From contig NZ_CAJGYT010000001.1 of the NCBI RefSeq assembly GCF_904846035.1, positions 2,480,001 to 2,544,000 on the forward strand: DNA of 64,000 nt. Direction: 5' to 3'. This DNA is from Psychrobacter aestuarii. Its GTDB lineage: Bacteria; Pseudomonadota; Gammaproteobacteria; Pseudomonadales; Moraxellaceae. Each line of letters opens with the position of its first letter. The stretch's first letter is position 1. The notes under the pieces were generated by a model. That model was not told where the DNA came from. It was given only the letters and a program-made list of their open reading frames with translations, and made no database searches. Below, piece by piece: positions 47,227 to 56,656 of this stretch. The translations under genes were made by a program, and so were the position numbers.

Positions 47227-49326
47227 TTATGGTGTGGTGCTGCCATCTGGGTTGATTTTGACAGCAAATACCATTGCTGCGTATTTTTGTGGACCTAAGG
47301 TGGTCACCGTACCGCTGACAGCTGTGCCATCATTGGTGGCGTTATATTTATTGGTTGTAGGTACTGCGGTAGCATTTGCCACGTCATCTAGCTTGATAGC
47401 GTACGCTGGGGTCGTGCCGCTGCTAAGTACCATCGCTTTGTTGTTAAAGCGGTCGGTGGTATCGTTGATCAATACGTTGTCAAAATTAAAGCGTGAATCA
47501 GCACTTGCAAACTGGTTGAACGCAGTAATCTTATACACAATACAGTCGCCTGGTTTTGCCGCTACTGGTGACTGAGTGAAAGTCAATGATGCTGTCGCTG
47601 AACATGAGGTGTTCAGTGCTTGCTCTTTGACCAAGCCCAAGCCTTTAACGGTCGTGGTGTTCTGTACTGAGCGATCACCAACTGCTGGCGCGTCTTGACC
47701 ACCCACTACTAAGGTCACAGTTGTGGTTTCGGTTGAGCCAAGCGCTGCACCCGTTGACGACACTTGATACTGGATGGTCACGCTTGAATTTGGTGCCATA
47801 CCTGTCCACGCTGGTGCACCATTGACAGGCGTAGCTGTAGATAAGTCATAGTCACCATTGCCATCTTTAGTCACTTTATAGGTTGCGTTTGGTGTGGCTG
47901 GATCGTTGTCCGCATCATAGACGATCAGTACGCTGCCGTCTACTTGGGTAACTTTATCGTTCGCGCCTTCGGTGATGGTGAATTTCACTTCGCCTGGCTG
48001 GTCGCCTTCAATCTCTTTTCCAGTATTCTTAATCACAGCGGTCTGGGTGATTTGTGTACCCGCAGTCGTTGTGGTTGGGATTTCTTTACTGGTTGGTGAT
48101 TCGATGCTTACCGCACGCTGGTTTGCAGTCAATGGCTGGGTCGAGTCGCCACCGATAGCGTTGTTCACTGAGCCATCAATCACTTCACTGTCATCGGTTG
48201 ATGGGTAGAAGTTACTGGTGTTTTGATTGGTATCTGATGGATCAGTGGTATCGTACAAGCTCTGACCGCCTGGGAAGTCAAGCGTCACAACCGCATGATT
48301 GACGGTGCTTTTCGGATTTGTCAGTGTTTCACTTTGGTCTTTTTGTACATCAAAGGTAATGGTGGCTTCTTGACCAGGCGCTAGGTTTAGCAAGGTTACA
48401 CGAACACTGTCTTGTGCGCTACCTGTACCTGCACCATTGGTGCCTGCAGTGATGGTCGCATTGTTGCTGACGCTTAGGTTCGGCTGATCAGCAAGACGCA
48501 AGCCTGCTGGCAAGTTGTCAAACACGACGATGTTGTTTGCCGTAGTGGTGTATGCCGCGCGCTCATCGTTACGTACCGTGATGGTGTACGTCACTTTTGA
48601 GGTTGGGTCATTTAGATTTAGCGTGCTACTGACCTTGCTGGTAATCTTAAACACAGGCGCTTTGGTGGTGCTGTTATCAATGTTGGTCAAGGTGGCTTTG
48701 GTGGTGTCAGATTCAGCAAAGTGTTTACTAACTGCAGATAGCGTTAGGTTCTGCGTGTCGCCGCCCACGTTACCAGAAGTTACTGCAGCAACAGAGATGT
48801 CCGCATATTCATTCGGGTTTAAAATGATGGTTTGGTTTTTAAACTGAGTACCTGTAACGGTAGTGGTGCTCTTTTGTGTGCCATCAGCATTGTAGATGAT
48901 GTACGTGACACTTGTTTTATCTAAGTCGTATGAGCCGCTACCTTGTGGGCTACCTGGAATGTTGCCACCTTGGGTTAGGTCAAAGGTATAGGTGTCTTTT
49001 ATGTTACCTGAGTTGGTCAAGGTATGGTTAAAGGTTACAACGCCTTTTGGTGTGACAGTCAGACCTTTGTTGTAGTCGTCTGTCAAATCGCCGTCATCAT
49101 TCTTAGCAACTAGGCTGAACGCCGCGCTTTGGGTTATGTTTACGGTGACTTTGTTTGACTGTACAGGGTTCTGTGCAACGCCAGCGATGCTATAAGTCGC
49201 GGTTGCAATGTTGTCAATGGTCGGGGTCGAGTCAGCAGTTGATTTGGCAGCATTGGCAGAGGTCACGCCAAGCGCGGTGACGATGCCAGCTGCCAATACT
49301 GAGTATTGAAACAAACGAGTCTTCAT
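47227..49326 (-). CDS. Exported DUF11-type beta-repeat protein
   Basis: 699 residues. Signal peptide (MKTRLFQYSVLAAGIVTALG then VTSANA-A). The mature protein opens with IDNIATATYSIAGVAQNPVQSNKV, the same theme (N-A-x-A-x-Y...SN-V) as the barrel protein. Several DUF11-like beta domains follow, rich in Thr, Asn, Asp (for example KVTYTITVRNDERAAYTTTAN). The last 130 residues carry KPGDCIVYKITAFNQ and end in TTP, a module shared with the 1037-residue protein. No lipobox, sortase motif or membrane anchor. ATG at 49326 has AGGAG nine bases upstream; ATG at 49335 abuts that site. Cell-surface or periplasmic. Confidence 0.82.
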   Translation of the reverse strand: MKTRLFQYSVLAAGIVTALGVTSANAAKSTADSTPTIDNIATATYSIAGVAQNPVQSNKVTVNITQSAAFSLVAKNDDGDLTDDYNKGLTVTPKGVVTFNHTLTNSGNIKDTYTFDLTQGGNIPGSPQGSGSYDLDKTSVTYIIYNADGTQKSTTTVTGTQFKNQTIILNPNEYADISVAAVTSGNVGGDTQNLTLSAVSKHFAESDTTKATLTNIDNSTTKAPVFKITSKVSSTLNLNDPTSKVTYTITVRNDERAAYTTTANNIVVFDNLPAGLRLADQPNLSVSNNATITAGTNGAGTGSAQDSVRVTLLNLAPGQEATITFDVQKDQSETLTNPKSTVNHAVVTLDFPGGQSLYDTTDPSDTNQNTSNFYPSTDDSEVIDGSVNNAIGGDSTQPLTANQRAVSIESPTSKEIPTTTTAGTQITQTAVIKNTGKEIEGDQPGEVKFTITEGANDKVTQVDGSVLIVYDADNDPATPNATYKVTKDGNGDYDLSTATPVNGAPAWTGMAPNSSVTIQYQVSSTGAALGSTETTTVTLVVGGQDAPAVGDRSVQNTTTVKGLGLVKEQALNTSCSATASLTFTQSPVAAKPGDCIVYKITAFNQFASADSRFNFDNVLINDTTDRFNNKAMVLSSGTTPAYAIKLDDVANATAVPTTNKYNATNDGTAVSGTVTTLGPQKYAAMVFAVKINPDGSTTP

Positions 49327-49368
49327 ATGGGTCATCTCCTAGATAAGAGCAATGGGTAAAGTTAAAGA

Positions 49369-49833
49369 TTAATCAACAACAGTATTGAGTGACACGTCGG
49401 CTGATTTATTCGCTGGCAGCCATTTAATATTCCAGCGTAAGGCTTTGTATTCTGATAATGGGACTTTAACCAACTTGCCATTTACCTTACGCATGAGCGG
49501 CATGTCTGCGTAGTTTTTGCCATCTGTACTTGCTTGAGCGCTGGTAGGATAGGCATCACCTGTGAACGTCATGTTCGCAGGAATAGGCAGGGTCACCGCC
49601 AAATCATTGATGTTTTGGTTGGTGGTATTGGTATAAGTGGCTTTATATTGAATGACTGACCCTGCAGGCGCTGTGCGTACAGGCAAGTAGCTGACTTTGC
49701 CTTCTTTGGTTTTCACCATTTTGTTGGCGGTCAATTCCATCTTTAACGCATCCGCTGCGTGCGCGCCACTGATGACCATCACACTGGTAACCGTAGCCAA
49801 TAATACGCGGCATAATGATTGAGATGACTTCAT
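49369..49833 (-). CDS. Small exported DUF11-like protein
   Basis: 154 residues: signal peptide (MKSSQSLCRVLLATVTSVMV then ISGAHA-A) and a single beta domain with GSVIQYKATYTNTTNQNINDLAVTLPIPANMTF (positions about 57-90; the Tyr-x-Asn-Thr pattern of DUF11). The C-terminus LRWNIKWLPANKSADVSLNTVV completes the fold. AAGGAG precedes ATG 49833; the frame is open to 49869 but without support. First gene of the probable operon with the 699-, 1763- and 256-residue genes; 42 bases separate it from the next. Confidence 0.8.
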   Translation of the reverse strand: MKSSQSLCRVLLATVTSVMVISGAHAADALKMELTANKMVKTKEGKVSYLPVRTAPAGSVIQYKATYTNTTNQNINDLAVTLPIPANMTFTGDAYPTSAQASTDGKNYADMPLMRKVNGKLVKVPLSEYKALRWNIKWLPANKSADVSLNTVVD

Positions 49834-50022
49834 GTAAAACTCCTTGCTTATCGTACTGTAAAGAGGCAAATCTAAGAGAGATATTGCGGCTTCTAAGAGA
49901 AGTTACAGCAAGAAAAATGTTCGTTATTGTCTGTGTGTCAGATTGTAAAAGCATTATTGCAAACGACTTACAGTACTGCATCAAAATTCTGACAAATGGT
50001 ATATTCAATCGCCCAAAAGGCG

Positions 50023-50054
50023 ACGCCTTAAAACCGCTTAAAGTCTTAAGGCGT
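50023..50054. repeat. Nested inverted repeats between the 1037- and 154-residue genes
   Basis: ACGCCTTAA (50023-50031) and TTAAGGCGT (50046-50054) form a perfect 9-bp stem. The left arm also overlaps a palindrome AAGGCGACGCCTT (50017-50029), so two alternative hairpins are possible. It could end the 1037-residue transcript or switch between forms. Confidence 0.55.
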
Positions 50055-50105
50055 AAAACGCGCTAATTAAGCCAGCAAGTTATTGAAATAGCAATCTTTT
50101 TATCA

Positions 50106-53100
50106 TCACGGCGTTGTAGGAATTGCGCCGTATTTGCTGTTGAAATAGAGCGTGGCTTTGGTGGGTGTGGTCGATGATGTGGCGACTTTGCTGAGCGCGA
50201 ATTTATCTGACAATATCGTGCCATTACTGCCCATTACCGCTGAGTTATTGGTACTGCTATAGACGGTGCTTGGGTTGCCCAAAGGTTTGGGTAAATGAAA
50301 CACCGATGTCACAGGCGCAGTCTGTAGGCTGTCTTTGATTTGGATGTCAAAGATGTCGATATGACCACGGTTATAGGCATCAATCTTGTAAGCGATACAG
50401 TTACCAGGTTTGACGTTGTTGGCAGGGTTGGTACTAAAGCCTGTGGTCGGGTCGTTGGTATCTGCAATGCTGGTGTAATTCAGCGCTGTATTACAGGCAT
50501 GAACGTATTGTGATTTTCTGAGTACCAGCGCCGCATTTTGTGCTCTTAGTTCACCAAAATCCATGTTGCGGGTGATGTTGCCTGATGCGTCTTTTTGCGT
50601 TTTGTACTCATACGTGCCCGCAACGAGCGTAATCTCACGGCTGTCGGCAGTGGTGTCTATCGTATACTCCCAGCTGCTTGGCTCCGTCTCTATCAAACAG
50701 ACTTTGGTTTTACCGTTTAAGATGCTTGGCAATACCGAAAAGCTGTACTGACCGAGCGTACCTGCTGTGCTGGATACGGTTTGCGGGTTGGCGCTGCTGG
50801 TGGTGATAAGGTTGCCACTACAGTCGGTCAAGCTGACCTGTAGACCACTGATGGCGATGCCTTGCTCATTGCTGTCAAACGCACCGTTGGCATAGTTGGC
50901 ATTGCCTGTAAATGTCGCAGACACGTCGTATTGCGTGGCGCTGCTTGCGGTAATGCCGCCATTATCATTAAACACGTAGCCCAAGAAACTGTAAGTCGCA
51001 GGCGTGTTGGTAATCGTACAGGTAATCTCATCGCCATAGCTGACGTTGGCCAGTGTGAACGAGCGTGTTTTATTGGCAGCGTTGTAGGTCATTGCCGAGG
51101 TGGGCATGACGGTGGTGCTGCCAGTTGCGCTGTTGGTACAGGCATAGGTGGCGTTATAGTTAAAAATGTCGCCATTGTTTGTACTATTAACCACTTTTTC
51201 GGTGATGGTGTAGCTGGTATTTTCTGCCAAGCTTACCGCGCCGCTTGAGCCGTTGGTGATGCTTTGCCCTGAACCTGTGGTTTCAAAGCTGCTCACCACC
51301 GTGCTGCCATTGTTCACACTAATAGCAAACTGGTCACGGTTGCTCGCGCTGTCGTTGATACGTGTGCCAGACAGCTTTTTGTTGACAATGACCTTTGGTG
51401 GCGCAAGACAGAAATAAAAGTCGGTATAACCCACCGCATGCGGAGAGTCGTATTGCGTGTAGGCGTTACTGTGTACCAAGCTAAAGGTACTGCCTTGTGT
51501 CTTATAGCCCCACGTTGCGTTAATCGGACAGGAGTTGGTCGTCTCACAGTTTCTGCCCAAGATTGAGGTGACGATATTGTTGGCACTGTTGATCGTATGG
51601 TAGGCAGACTGAAAGTTTAAAATACCTGCCGAGCCTGAGACGTCCGCACGCTCTTGGTACGGCGATTGCCCATTATTGGTAAACGAGTCTAAGTCCTGAA
51701 TCACGTAGCCCAGTTTGGAAACAGAGCGGTCTACAGTCACGTTTAACACATGGTTGCTACGCACCGCAGGTGAGTTGTGTAGGATGTTAAGCGCGCCCGC
51801 TGTAGCGTTAGGAATGTCACCATAAAAAGGTGAGGGCGTCTGGTATTGGGTATACAAGTCTAAAATAGACGCAAAGCTGATAGTGAAGTTCTTGGTACCT
51901 GTGGCATCGTTAAAGCTATAAGTACGACTGGTGCTGCCATTCGACCAACCTGATAGTGGCGTTGAGCGATATGCACCACTCGGCGCATTGGCACCCACAT
52001 AGTACATACGATGTCCTGCAGGACAGCTGGCAGGGGTGGCGCTCGTGCCGCCATCAAATACCGAACGCGGGCTGTTGGTGATGGTACAGCTGATGTCGTC
52101 GCCATAGTTGACGTTCGATAGGGTGAACGAGCGCGTCTTGGTCGCTGAGTTGTAGGTCATTGCCGAGGTGGGCATGACGGTGCTGCTGCCTGTGGTGTTG
52201 TTGGTACAGGTGTACGTCGCATCATAGTTGCTGATATCGCCAAGCGAGCTGCCCACCACTTTTTCAGTGATGGTATAGGTGGTGCCTTCATTGAGGCTTA
52301 GGGTATTGGTACTGCCGTTGGTAATGGTCTGACCTGAGCCTGTGGTCGTGACACTGCCGAGCACGGTGCTGCCACTGTTCACACTGATTTCGAACTGATC
52401 GCGATCGCCTGAGGTGTCATGGACACGCGCGCCACTGAGCTTTTTAGACACTGTGATTTTGGCAGGCTCTAAACAAAAGTAAAAGTCAGAGTAGCCCAAA
52501 ACATGCGGACCATTATATTGGCTGAACTCGTTGCTGTGCGTGAGGCTAAAGAGACTGTTGGCAGGCTTGTACCCCCAAGTGGCTTCGATAGGACAGGCAT
52601 AATTGCTGCTATCGCCATTACACGCGACACGCAAAATAGAGGTCACCATATCCAAGCTACCATTGATGGTATGGTAAGTCGGGTCATAGGTCAGCTTGCC
52701 GCCAGTAGAGGACACATTGACCGCCTCTTGGTAAGGCACGTTATTTGAGCTATCACGTGCTGAGTCGATATCTTGGATGGTATAACCAAGCTTTGCGACA
52801 GGCTTGTTGACCGTCACATCCATGGTATGGTTCACACGCGTTTGCGTCGAGTTGTGAATCATTGTGATGGCGTTCAGCGTTGCACCGCTTAAGCTGCCAT
52901 AAAAAGGCGGCTGCTCACTATACGAGGTGTACTTATCCAAAAAAAGCGGGAACTCAATAGTAAAGCTTTTGTCCCCTGACGCTTCAGCAAAAGTATAGGT
53001 ACGTCTGATGCTGCCCGACGTCCAGCCAGTCAGCGGCTGGCTCTTATAGGCCGTTGCAGGCGCGTTGGCACCCAGATAATACATACGTTGGTTTGCCGCA

Positions 53101-53219
53101 CAGGTGGCCGCTGCCCAGACAGACTGACCAAAGCAGAGCAGCAAAACCATACCTAAAAACAAACGTATGCCAAGTGTGGCACTACGCGATATTAATGATG
53201 AGTATGGCAGCCAAACCAT
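50106..53219 (-). CDS. Exported adhesin-like protein with duplicated 340-residue unit and CnaB-type domains
   Basis: 1037 residues. Signal peptide ends ...FGQSVWA-A (about residue 37). Unit 1 (about 40-383) and unit 2 (about 399-738) are homologous: each starts C-xx-xRMYYxGANAP, contains GYxIQDxDS, FYFCL, and closes with a prealbumin-like/CnaB domain (KKLSG..., TITEKV, CTITN). Then an SdrD-B-like domain (745-890) and a C-terminal module with KPGNCIAYKIDAYN, shared with the 699-residue protein. Cysteines are frequent and paired per unit. ATG at 53219 has AGGAG at 7 bases; the frame is open to 53249 but unsupported. A strong promoter lies upstream. Function unknown; probably a cell-surface protein. 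Confidence 0.82.
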   Translation of the reverse strand: MVWLPYSSLISRSATLGIRLFLGMVLLLCFGQSVWAAATCAANQRMYYLGANAPATAYKSQPLTGWTSGSIRRTYTFAEASGDKSFTIEFPLFLDKYTSYSEQPPFYGSLSGATLNAITMIHNSTQTRVNHTMDVTVNKPVAKLGYTIQDIDSARDSSNNVPYQEAVNVSSTGGKLTYDPTYHTINGSLDMVTSILRVACNGDSSNYACPIEATWGYKPANSLFSLTHSNEFSQYNGPHVLGYSDFYFCLEPAKITVSKKLSGARVHDTSGDRDQFEISVNSGSTVLGSVTTTGSGQTITNGSTNTLSLNEGTTYTITEKVVGSSLGDISNYDATYTCTNNTTGSSTVMPTSAMTYNSATKTRSFTLSNVNYGDDISCTITNSPRSVFDGGTSATPASCPAGHRMYYVGANAPSGAYRSTPLSGWSNGSTSRTYSFNDATGTKNFTISFASILDLYTQYQTPSPFYGDIPNATAGALNILHNSPAVRSNHVLNVTVDRSVSKLGYVIQDLDSFTNNGQSPYQERADVSGSAGILNFQSAYHTINSANNIVTSILGRNCETTNSCPINATWGYKTQGSTFSLVHSNAYTQYDSPHAVGYTDFYFCLAPPKVIVNKKLSGTRINDSASNRDQFAISVNNGSTVVSSFETTGSGQSITNGSSGAVSLAENTSYTITEKVVNSTNNGDIFNYNATYACTNSATGSTTVMPTSAMTYNAANKTRSFTLANVSYGDEITCTITNTPATYSFLGYVFNDNGGITASSATQYDVSATFTGNANYANGAFDSNEQGIAISGLQVSLTDCSGNLITTSSANPQTVSSTAGTLGQYSFSVLPSILNGKTKVCLIETEPSSWEYTIDTTADSREITLVAGTYEYKTQKDASGNITRNMDFGELRAQNAALVLRKSQYVHACNTALNYTSIADTNDPTTGFSTNPANNVKPGNCIAYKIDAYNRGHIDIFDIQIKDSLQTAPVTSVFHLPKPLGNPSTVYSSTNNSAVMGSNGTILSDKFALSKVATSSTTPTKATLYFNSKYGAIPTTP
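51003..52025. repeat. Tandem repeat unit 2 within the 1037-residue gene
   Basis: Second copy of a 1 kb coding repeat; the first is at about 52071-53102. A stretch of about 30 bases around gttgtaggtcattgccgagg is identical in both (near 51081 and 52151). Confidence 0.8.
52071..53102. repeat. Tandem repeat unit 1 within the 1037-residue gene
   Basis: First copy of the 1 kb coding repeat; most aligned residues are similar and the CnaB-like part is the best conserved. Confidence 0.8.
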
Positions 53220-53816
53220 AGCAGCACTCCTAGAAGACAGGGCCAGCAAATCAGTACGTGTGTTAACTGATTATGTACAAAGTGTTTATTTTATATAATA
53301 TTATGCAATTGTGAAGTCAAAAACCAATACAATATTACTAATGGTAGATTTTGCGCGACCAAATGCGCACGACAAAATTACTCAATAAAGTGCAGAGTTA
53401 CGCCTCATAATCGCGCATACTGGTAGCCTATACGGAGCCGATAAGTGCTTGTCATTGGCTACGCGGTATTTTAGCGCGAGCATAGACAACATTTTTTTGC
53501 AAAATACTTGTGTTGTTACCATTTTCCTACAGCCATAAACATTTTTGGCGTAAGCGATTATAATAGACTGTCATAAATTCTGAGAGATACCGTTGCATCA
53601 TAAATCATGCGCTAGGATACCCCTCGCCACCCAAGGCATATCAATGACAACATTGCCTTGTAGATATGTTTTTTATTGCTCAGACATATCCTAAAGAGCC
53701 AAGGATGGCGCACAGCGACAACCATCGCCCTGCGGCGCATCACTGTATTTTATCCTTCCACTTCCACTTTTTAACGCCTTTATCTAAGGCATTTCCGATA
53801 ATAAGGACGAACACGT
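53220..53816. other. Intergenic region between the divergent surface gene and aceE
   Basis: 597 bases. Holds the promoter of the 1037-residue gene (53292-53320) and a TATAAT at 53559-53564 that may belong to aceE, without a good -35. No gene recognised. Confidence 0.55.
53292..53320 (-). promoter_or_regulatory. Sigma70 promoter of the 1037-residue surface gene
   Basis: On the minus strand TTGACT (53320-53315), exactly 17 bases, then TATATA (53297-53292). The leader would be about 65 bases. Confidence 0.75.
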
Positions 53817-56636
53817 ATGAATTATTATAAGGACGATGACAGTACTGAAACCCAAGAGTGGTTACAGGCATTTGAATCTGTCATTAAAAATGCAGACAAA
53901 GACCGTGCCCAGTTTTTGTTAAAAGCACTTTATAATATGGCAGTACAAGAAGGGCTGCCATTTAATCGTTTGGACACCGCTTATGTAAACACCATCGCGG
54001 TGGATGACGAGCCGATGTATCCAGGCGACTTGGGCATCGAGCGCAAAATCCGCGCCCTGATTCGCTACAATGCGCTTGCTATGGTAATGCGCGCCAACAA
54101 AAACGACGATGATTTGGGTGGTCACTTAGCCTCATTCGCCTCTAGTGCAACCTTATATGAGACAGGCTTTAACCATTTCTTCCGCGCTGCAAGCGACCAC
54201 TTCGGTGGTGACATGATTTATTACCAAGGTCACTCAGCCCCTGGTATCTACGCCCGTTCTTATTTAGAAGGTCGTCTGACCGAAGATCAGCTCGACAACT
54301 TCCGCCGCGAAGTGGGCGGCAAGGGTCTATCAAGCTATCCGCATCCCTACCTGATGCCAGACTACTGGCAGTTCCCAACGGTCTCTATGGGTCTCGGTCC
54401 GATCATGTCGATCTACCATGCCCACGTCCACCGTTATATGGAAAACCGCAAACTGCTCGAAAAAGAAGACCGTAAAATCTGGGCATTCTTAGGCGATGGC
54501 GAAACCGATGAGCCAGAAAGCTTGGGTGCAATCTCACTGGCTGGTCGTGAAAAGCTAGACAACCTAATTTGGGTCATCAACTGTAACTTGCAGCGCCTTG
54601 ACGGTCCTGTACGTGGTAACGGCAAAATCATTCAAGAGCTTGAGTCGGTATTCCGCGGTGCTGGCTGGCGCGTGATTAAAGTCATCTGGGGCGGCAACTG
54701 GGACAGTCTGCTTGCCAATGACGATACGGGCGTACTTAAGCATCGTATGGAAGAGGTCGTTGATGGTGAGTACCAGCTGTATGAAGCGCGTTCGCCTGAA
54801 TTTATTCGTAAAGAGTTCTTTGGTAAATACCCAGAGCTTGAAGAAATGGCAGAGTCATTGACTGATGAAGACATCTCTCGTCTGAACCGTGGCGGTCATG
54901 ACCCAAGAAAAGTCTATGCTGCCTTTAGTGAAGCGATGAAAACCAAAGGTCAGCCAACCGTAATCCTAGTCAAAACGGTTAAAGGCTATGGTCTGTCTGA
55001 GCAAGCACAATCGGTCAACAAAGCCCACCAAATCAAAAAGCTGGATCAAGAAGCCTTGATGTACTTCCGTGATCGCTTTGATTTGCCGTTTACCGATGAG
55101 CAACTAGACACCCTTCCGTTCTATCGTCCAGACGAAGATTCGGCAGAGATGAAATACCTAAAAGGTCGCCGTGAAGCCTTGGGTGGTCACATGCCAAATC
55201 GCCGCAGCGGGCACATTCCATTAAACATCCCTGAGCTGTCTATCTTTGATCGTGTATTAAAGGGCAGCAATGGTAAAGAGCAATCAACGACTATGGTGTT
55301 CGTACGCCTACTGTCAGCGATGCTAAAAAATAAAGACATCCAAGACCGCGTCGTGCCCATCGTTCCTGATGAAGCGCGTACCTTTGGTCTAGAAGGTATG
55401 TTCCGTCAGCTGGGTATTTACTCAGCAGCAGGTCAGACCTATACGCCTGAAGACAGCGAAGCCTTGATGGGTTATAAAGAAGCCATCGACGGTCACATGC
55501 TAGAAGAAGGCATCAACGAAGCAGGCGCGATGAGTACTTGGATTGCGCTAGCGACCAGCTACTCGGTCAATGCCTTACCGATGATTCCGATGTACATCTA
55601 CTACTCAATGTTCGGTTTCCAGCGTATTGGTGACTTGGCGTGGGCGGCAGGTGACTGTCAGGCACAAGGCTTCTTACTTGGCGCAACCGCTGGTCGTACT
55701 ACCCTAAACGGTGAAGGCTTGCAGCACCAAGATGGTCATTCGCAGATTCTGTTCAACGTTGTACCAAACTGCGTCACCTATGACCCATGCTACGGCTATG
55801 AACTAGCAGTCGTTGTGCATGATGGTTTGCGCCGTATGTATGGCGAAGGCGAGCGCGTATACTACTACCTTACCTTGATGAACGAAAACTACGATCAGCC
55901 TGCAATGCCAGAAGGCGCGGAAGAAGGCATCAAGCGTGGTATGTATCTGCTAGAAGACAATGGCTCAACCCAAGTACAGCTACTGGGTTCAGGCGTTATC
56001 TTACGCGAAGTACAAAAAGCGGCACGTATCCTAAAAGAAGAGTTTAACATCACCTCAAACGTCTGGAGTGTCACCAGCTTTAACGAGTTGACCCGTGACG
56101 GTATGGCGTGTGATGACTACAACCGCCTGCACCCCATGGAAGAAGAGCGTGTGCCTTGGGTCACCGAGCAGCTTGCGCCGCACGAAGGTATCGTGGTTGC
56201 CGCGACCGACTATATGCGCAACTACTCAGAGCAAATCCGTGCTTGGCTGCCTGACAACCGTCCATACACCACACTAGGTACTGACGGCTATGGTCGCTCG
56301 GACTCTCGTGAGCAGCTACGCAGCTTCTTTAACGTTGACGCAGCACACATCGTGGTCGCTACGCTAAAACGCTTGGCAGATGAAGGCGAAGTGGAAATGC
56401 GTTTGGTGAAAGATGCCATCTCAAGCTTTGAGATTGATGTGGATCATCCACCAGCATGGCAGCAGCAGCCTCATTATGACCACTTCCCAGATGCTCCAGC
56501 ACCAGCACCTGAAAAGGTCAATCCAAATCCAGTACCTGAGTTTGTTGGCGAAGATGACGACGAAATCAGCAGTGAGGGTCGCGCCGAAGATCAAGCCGAT
56601 GCTGCACTACTTAATGACGACGACATCAAAGAATAA
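53817..56636 (+). CDS. aceE: Pyruvate dehydrogenase E1 component (homodimeric type)
   Basis: Thiamine-diphosphate enzyme that decarboxylates pyruvate and acetylates the E2 lipoyl group. The 939-residue protein shows the homodimeric-E1 pattern: SASLYETGFNHFFR-like SATLYETGFNHFFR, GHSAPGIYARSYLEGRL, the ThDP motif GDGETDEPES ... NLIWVINCNLQRLDGPV, and FRQLGIYSAAGQTYTPEDS. It is about 50 residues longer than E. coli AceE (887) through a C-terminal Pro/Asp/Glu-rich tail. AAGGA precedes the ATG. aceF follows after 20 bases. Confidence 0.98.
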   Translation: MNYYKDDDSTETQEWLQAFESVIKNADKDRAQFLLKALYNMAVQEGLPFNRLDTAYVNTIAVDDEPMYPGDLGIERKIRALIRYNALAMVMRANKNDDDLGGHLASFASSATLYETGFNHFFRAASDHFGGDMIYYQGHSAPGIYARSYLEGRLTEDQLDNFRREVGGKGLSSYPHPYLMPDYWQFPTVSMGLGPIMSIYHAHVHRYMENRKLLEKEDRKIWAFLGDGETDEPESLGAISLAGREKLDNLIWVINCNLQRLDGPVRGNGKIIQELESVFRGAGWRVIKVIWGGNWDSLLANDDTGVLKHRMEEVVDGEYQLYEARSPEFIRKEFFGKYPELEEMAESLTDEDISRLNRGGHDPRKVYAAFSEAMKTKGQPTVILVKTVKGYGLSEQAQSVNKAHQIKKLDQEALMYFRDRFDLPFTDEQLDTLPFYRPDEDSAEMKYLKGRREALGGHMPNRRSGHIPLNIPELSIFDRVLKGSNGKEQSTTMVFVRLLSAMLKNKDIQDRVVPIVPDEARTFGLEGMFRQLGIYSAAGQTYTPEDSEALMGYKEAIDGHMLEEGINEAGAMSTWIALATSYSVNALPMIPMYIYYSMFGFQRIGDLAWAAGDCQAQGFLLGATAGRTTLNGEGLQHQDGHSQILFNVVPNCVTYDPCYGYELAVVVHDGLRRMYGEGERVYYYLTLMNENYDQPAMPEGAEEGIKRGMYLLEDNGSTQVQLLGSGVILREVQKAARILKEEFNITSNVWSVTSFNELTRDGMACDDYNRLHPMEEERVPWVTEQLAPHEGIVVAATDYMRNYSEQIRAWLPDNRPYTTLGTDGYGRSDSREQLRSFFNVDAAHIVVATLKRLADEGEVEMRLVKDAISSFEIDVDHPPAWQQQPHYDHFPDAPAPAPEKVNPNPVPEFVGEDDDEISSEGRAEDQADAALLNDDDIKE

Positions 56637-56656
56637 CCACAAATTAGGAGAAAATC

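Noticed and set aside
51003-53102. CRISPR-like or transposon repeat
   Set aside because: The repeats are long, in frame and coding; they are a tandem protein duplication.
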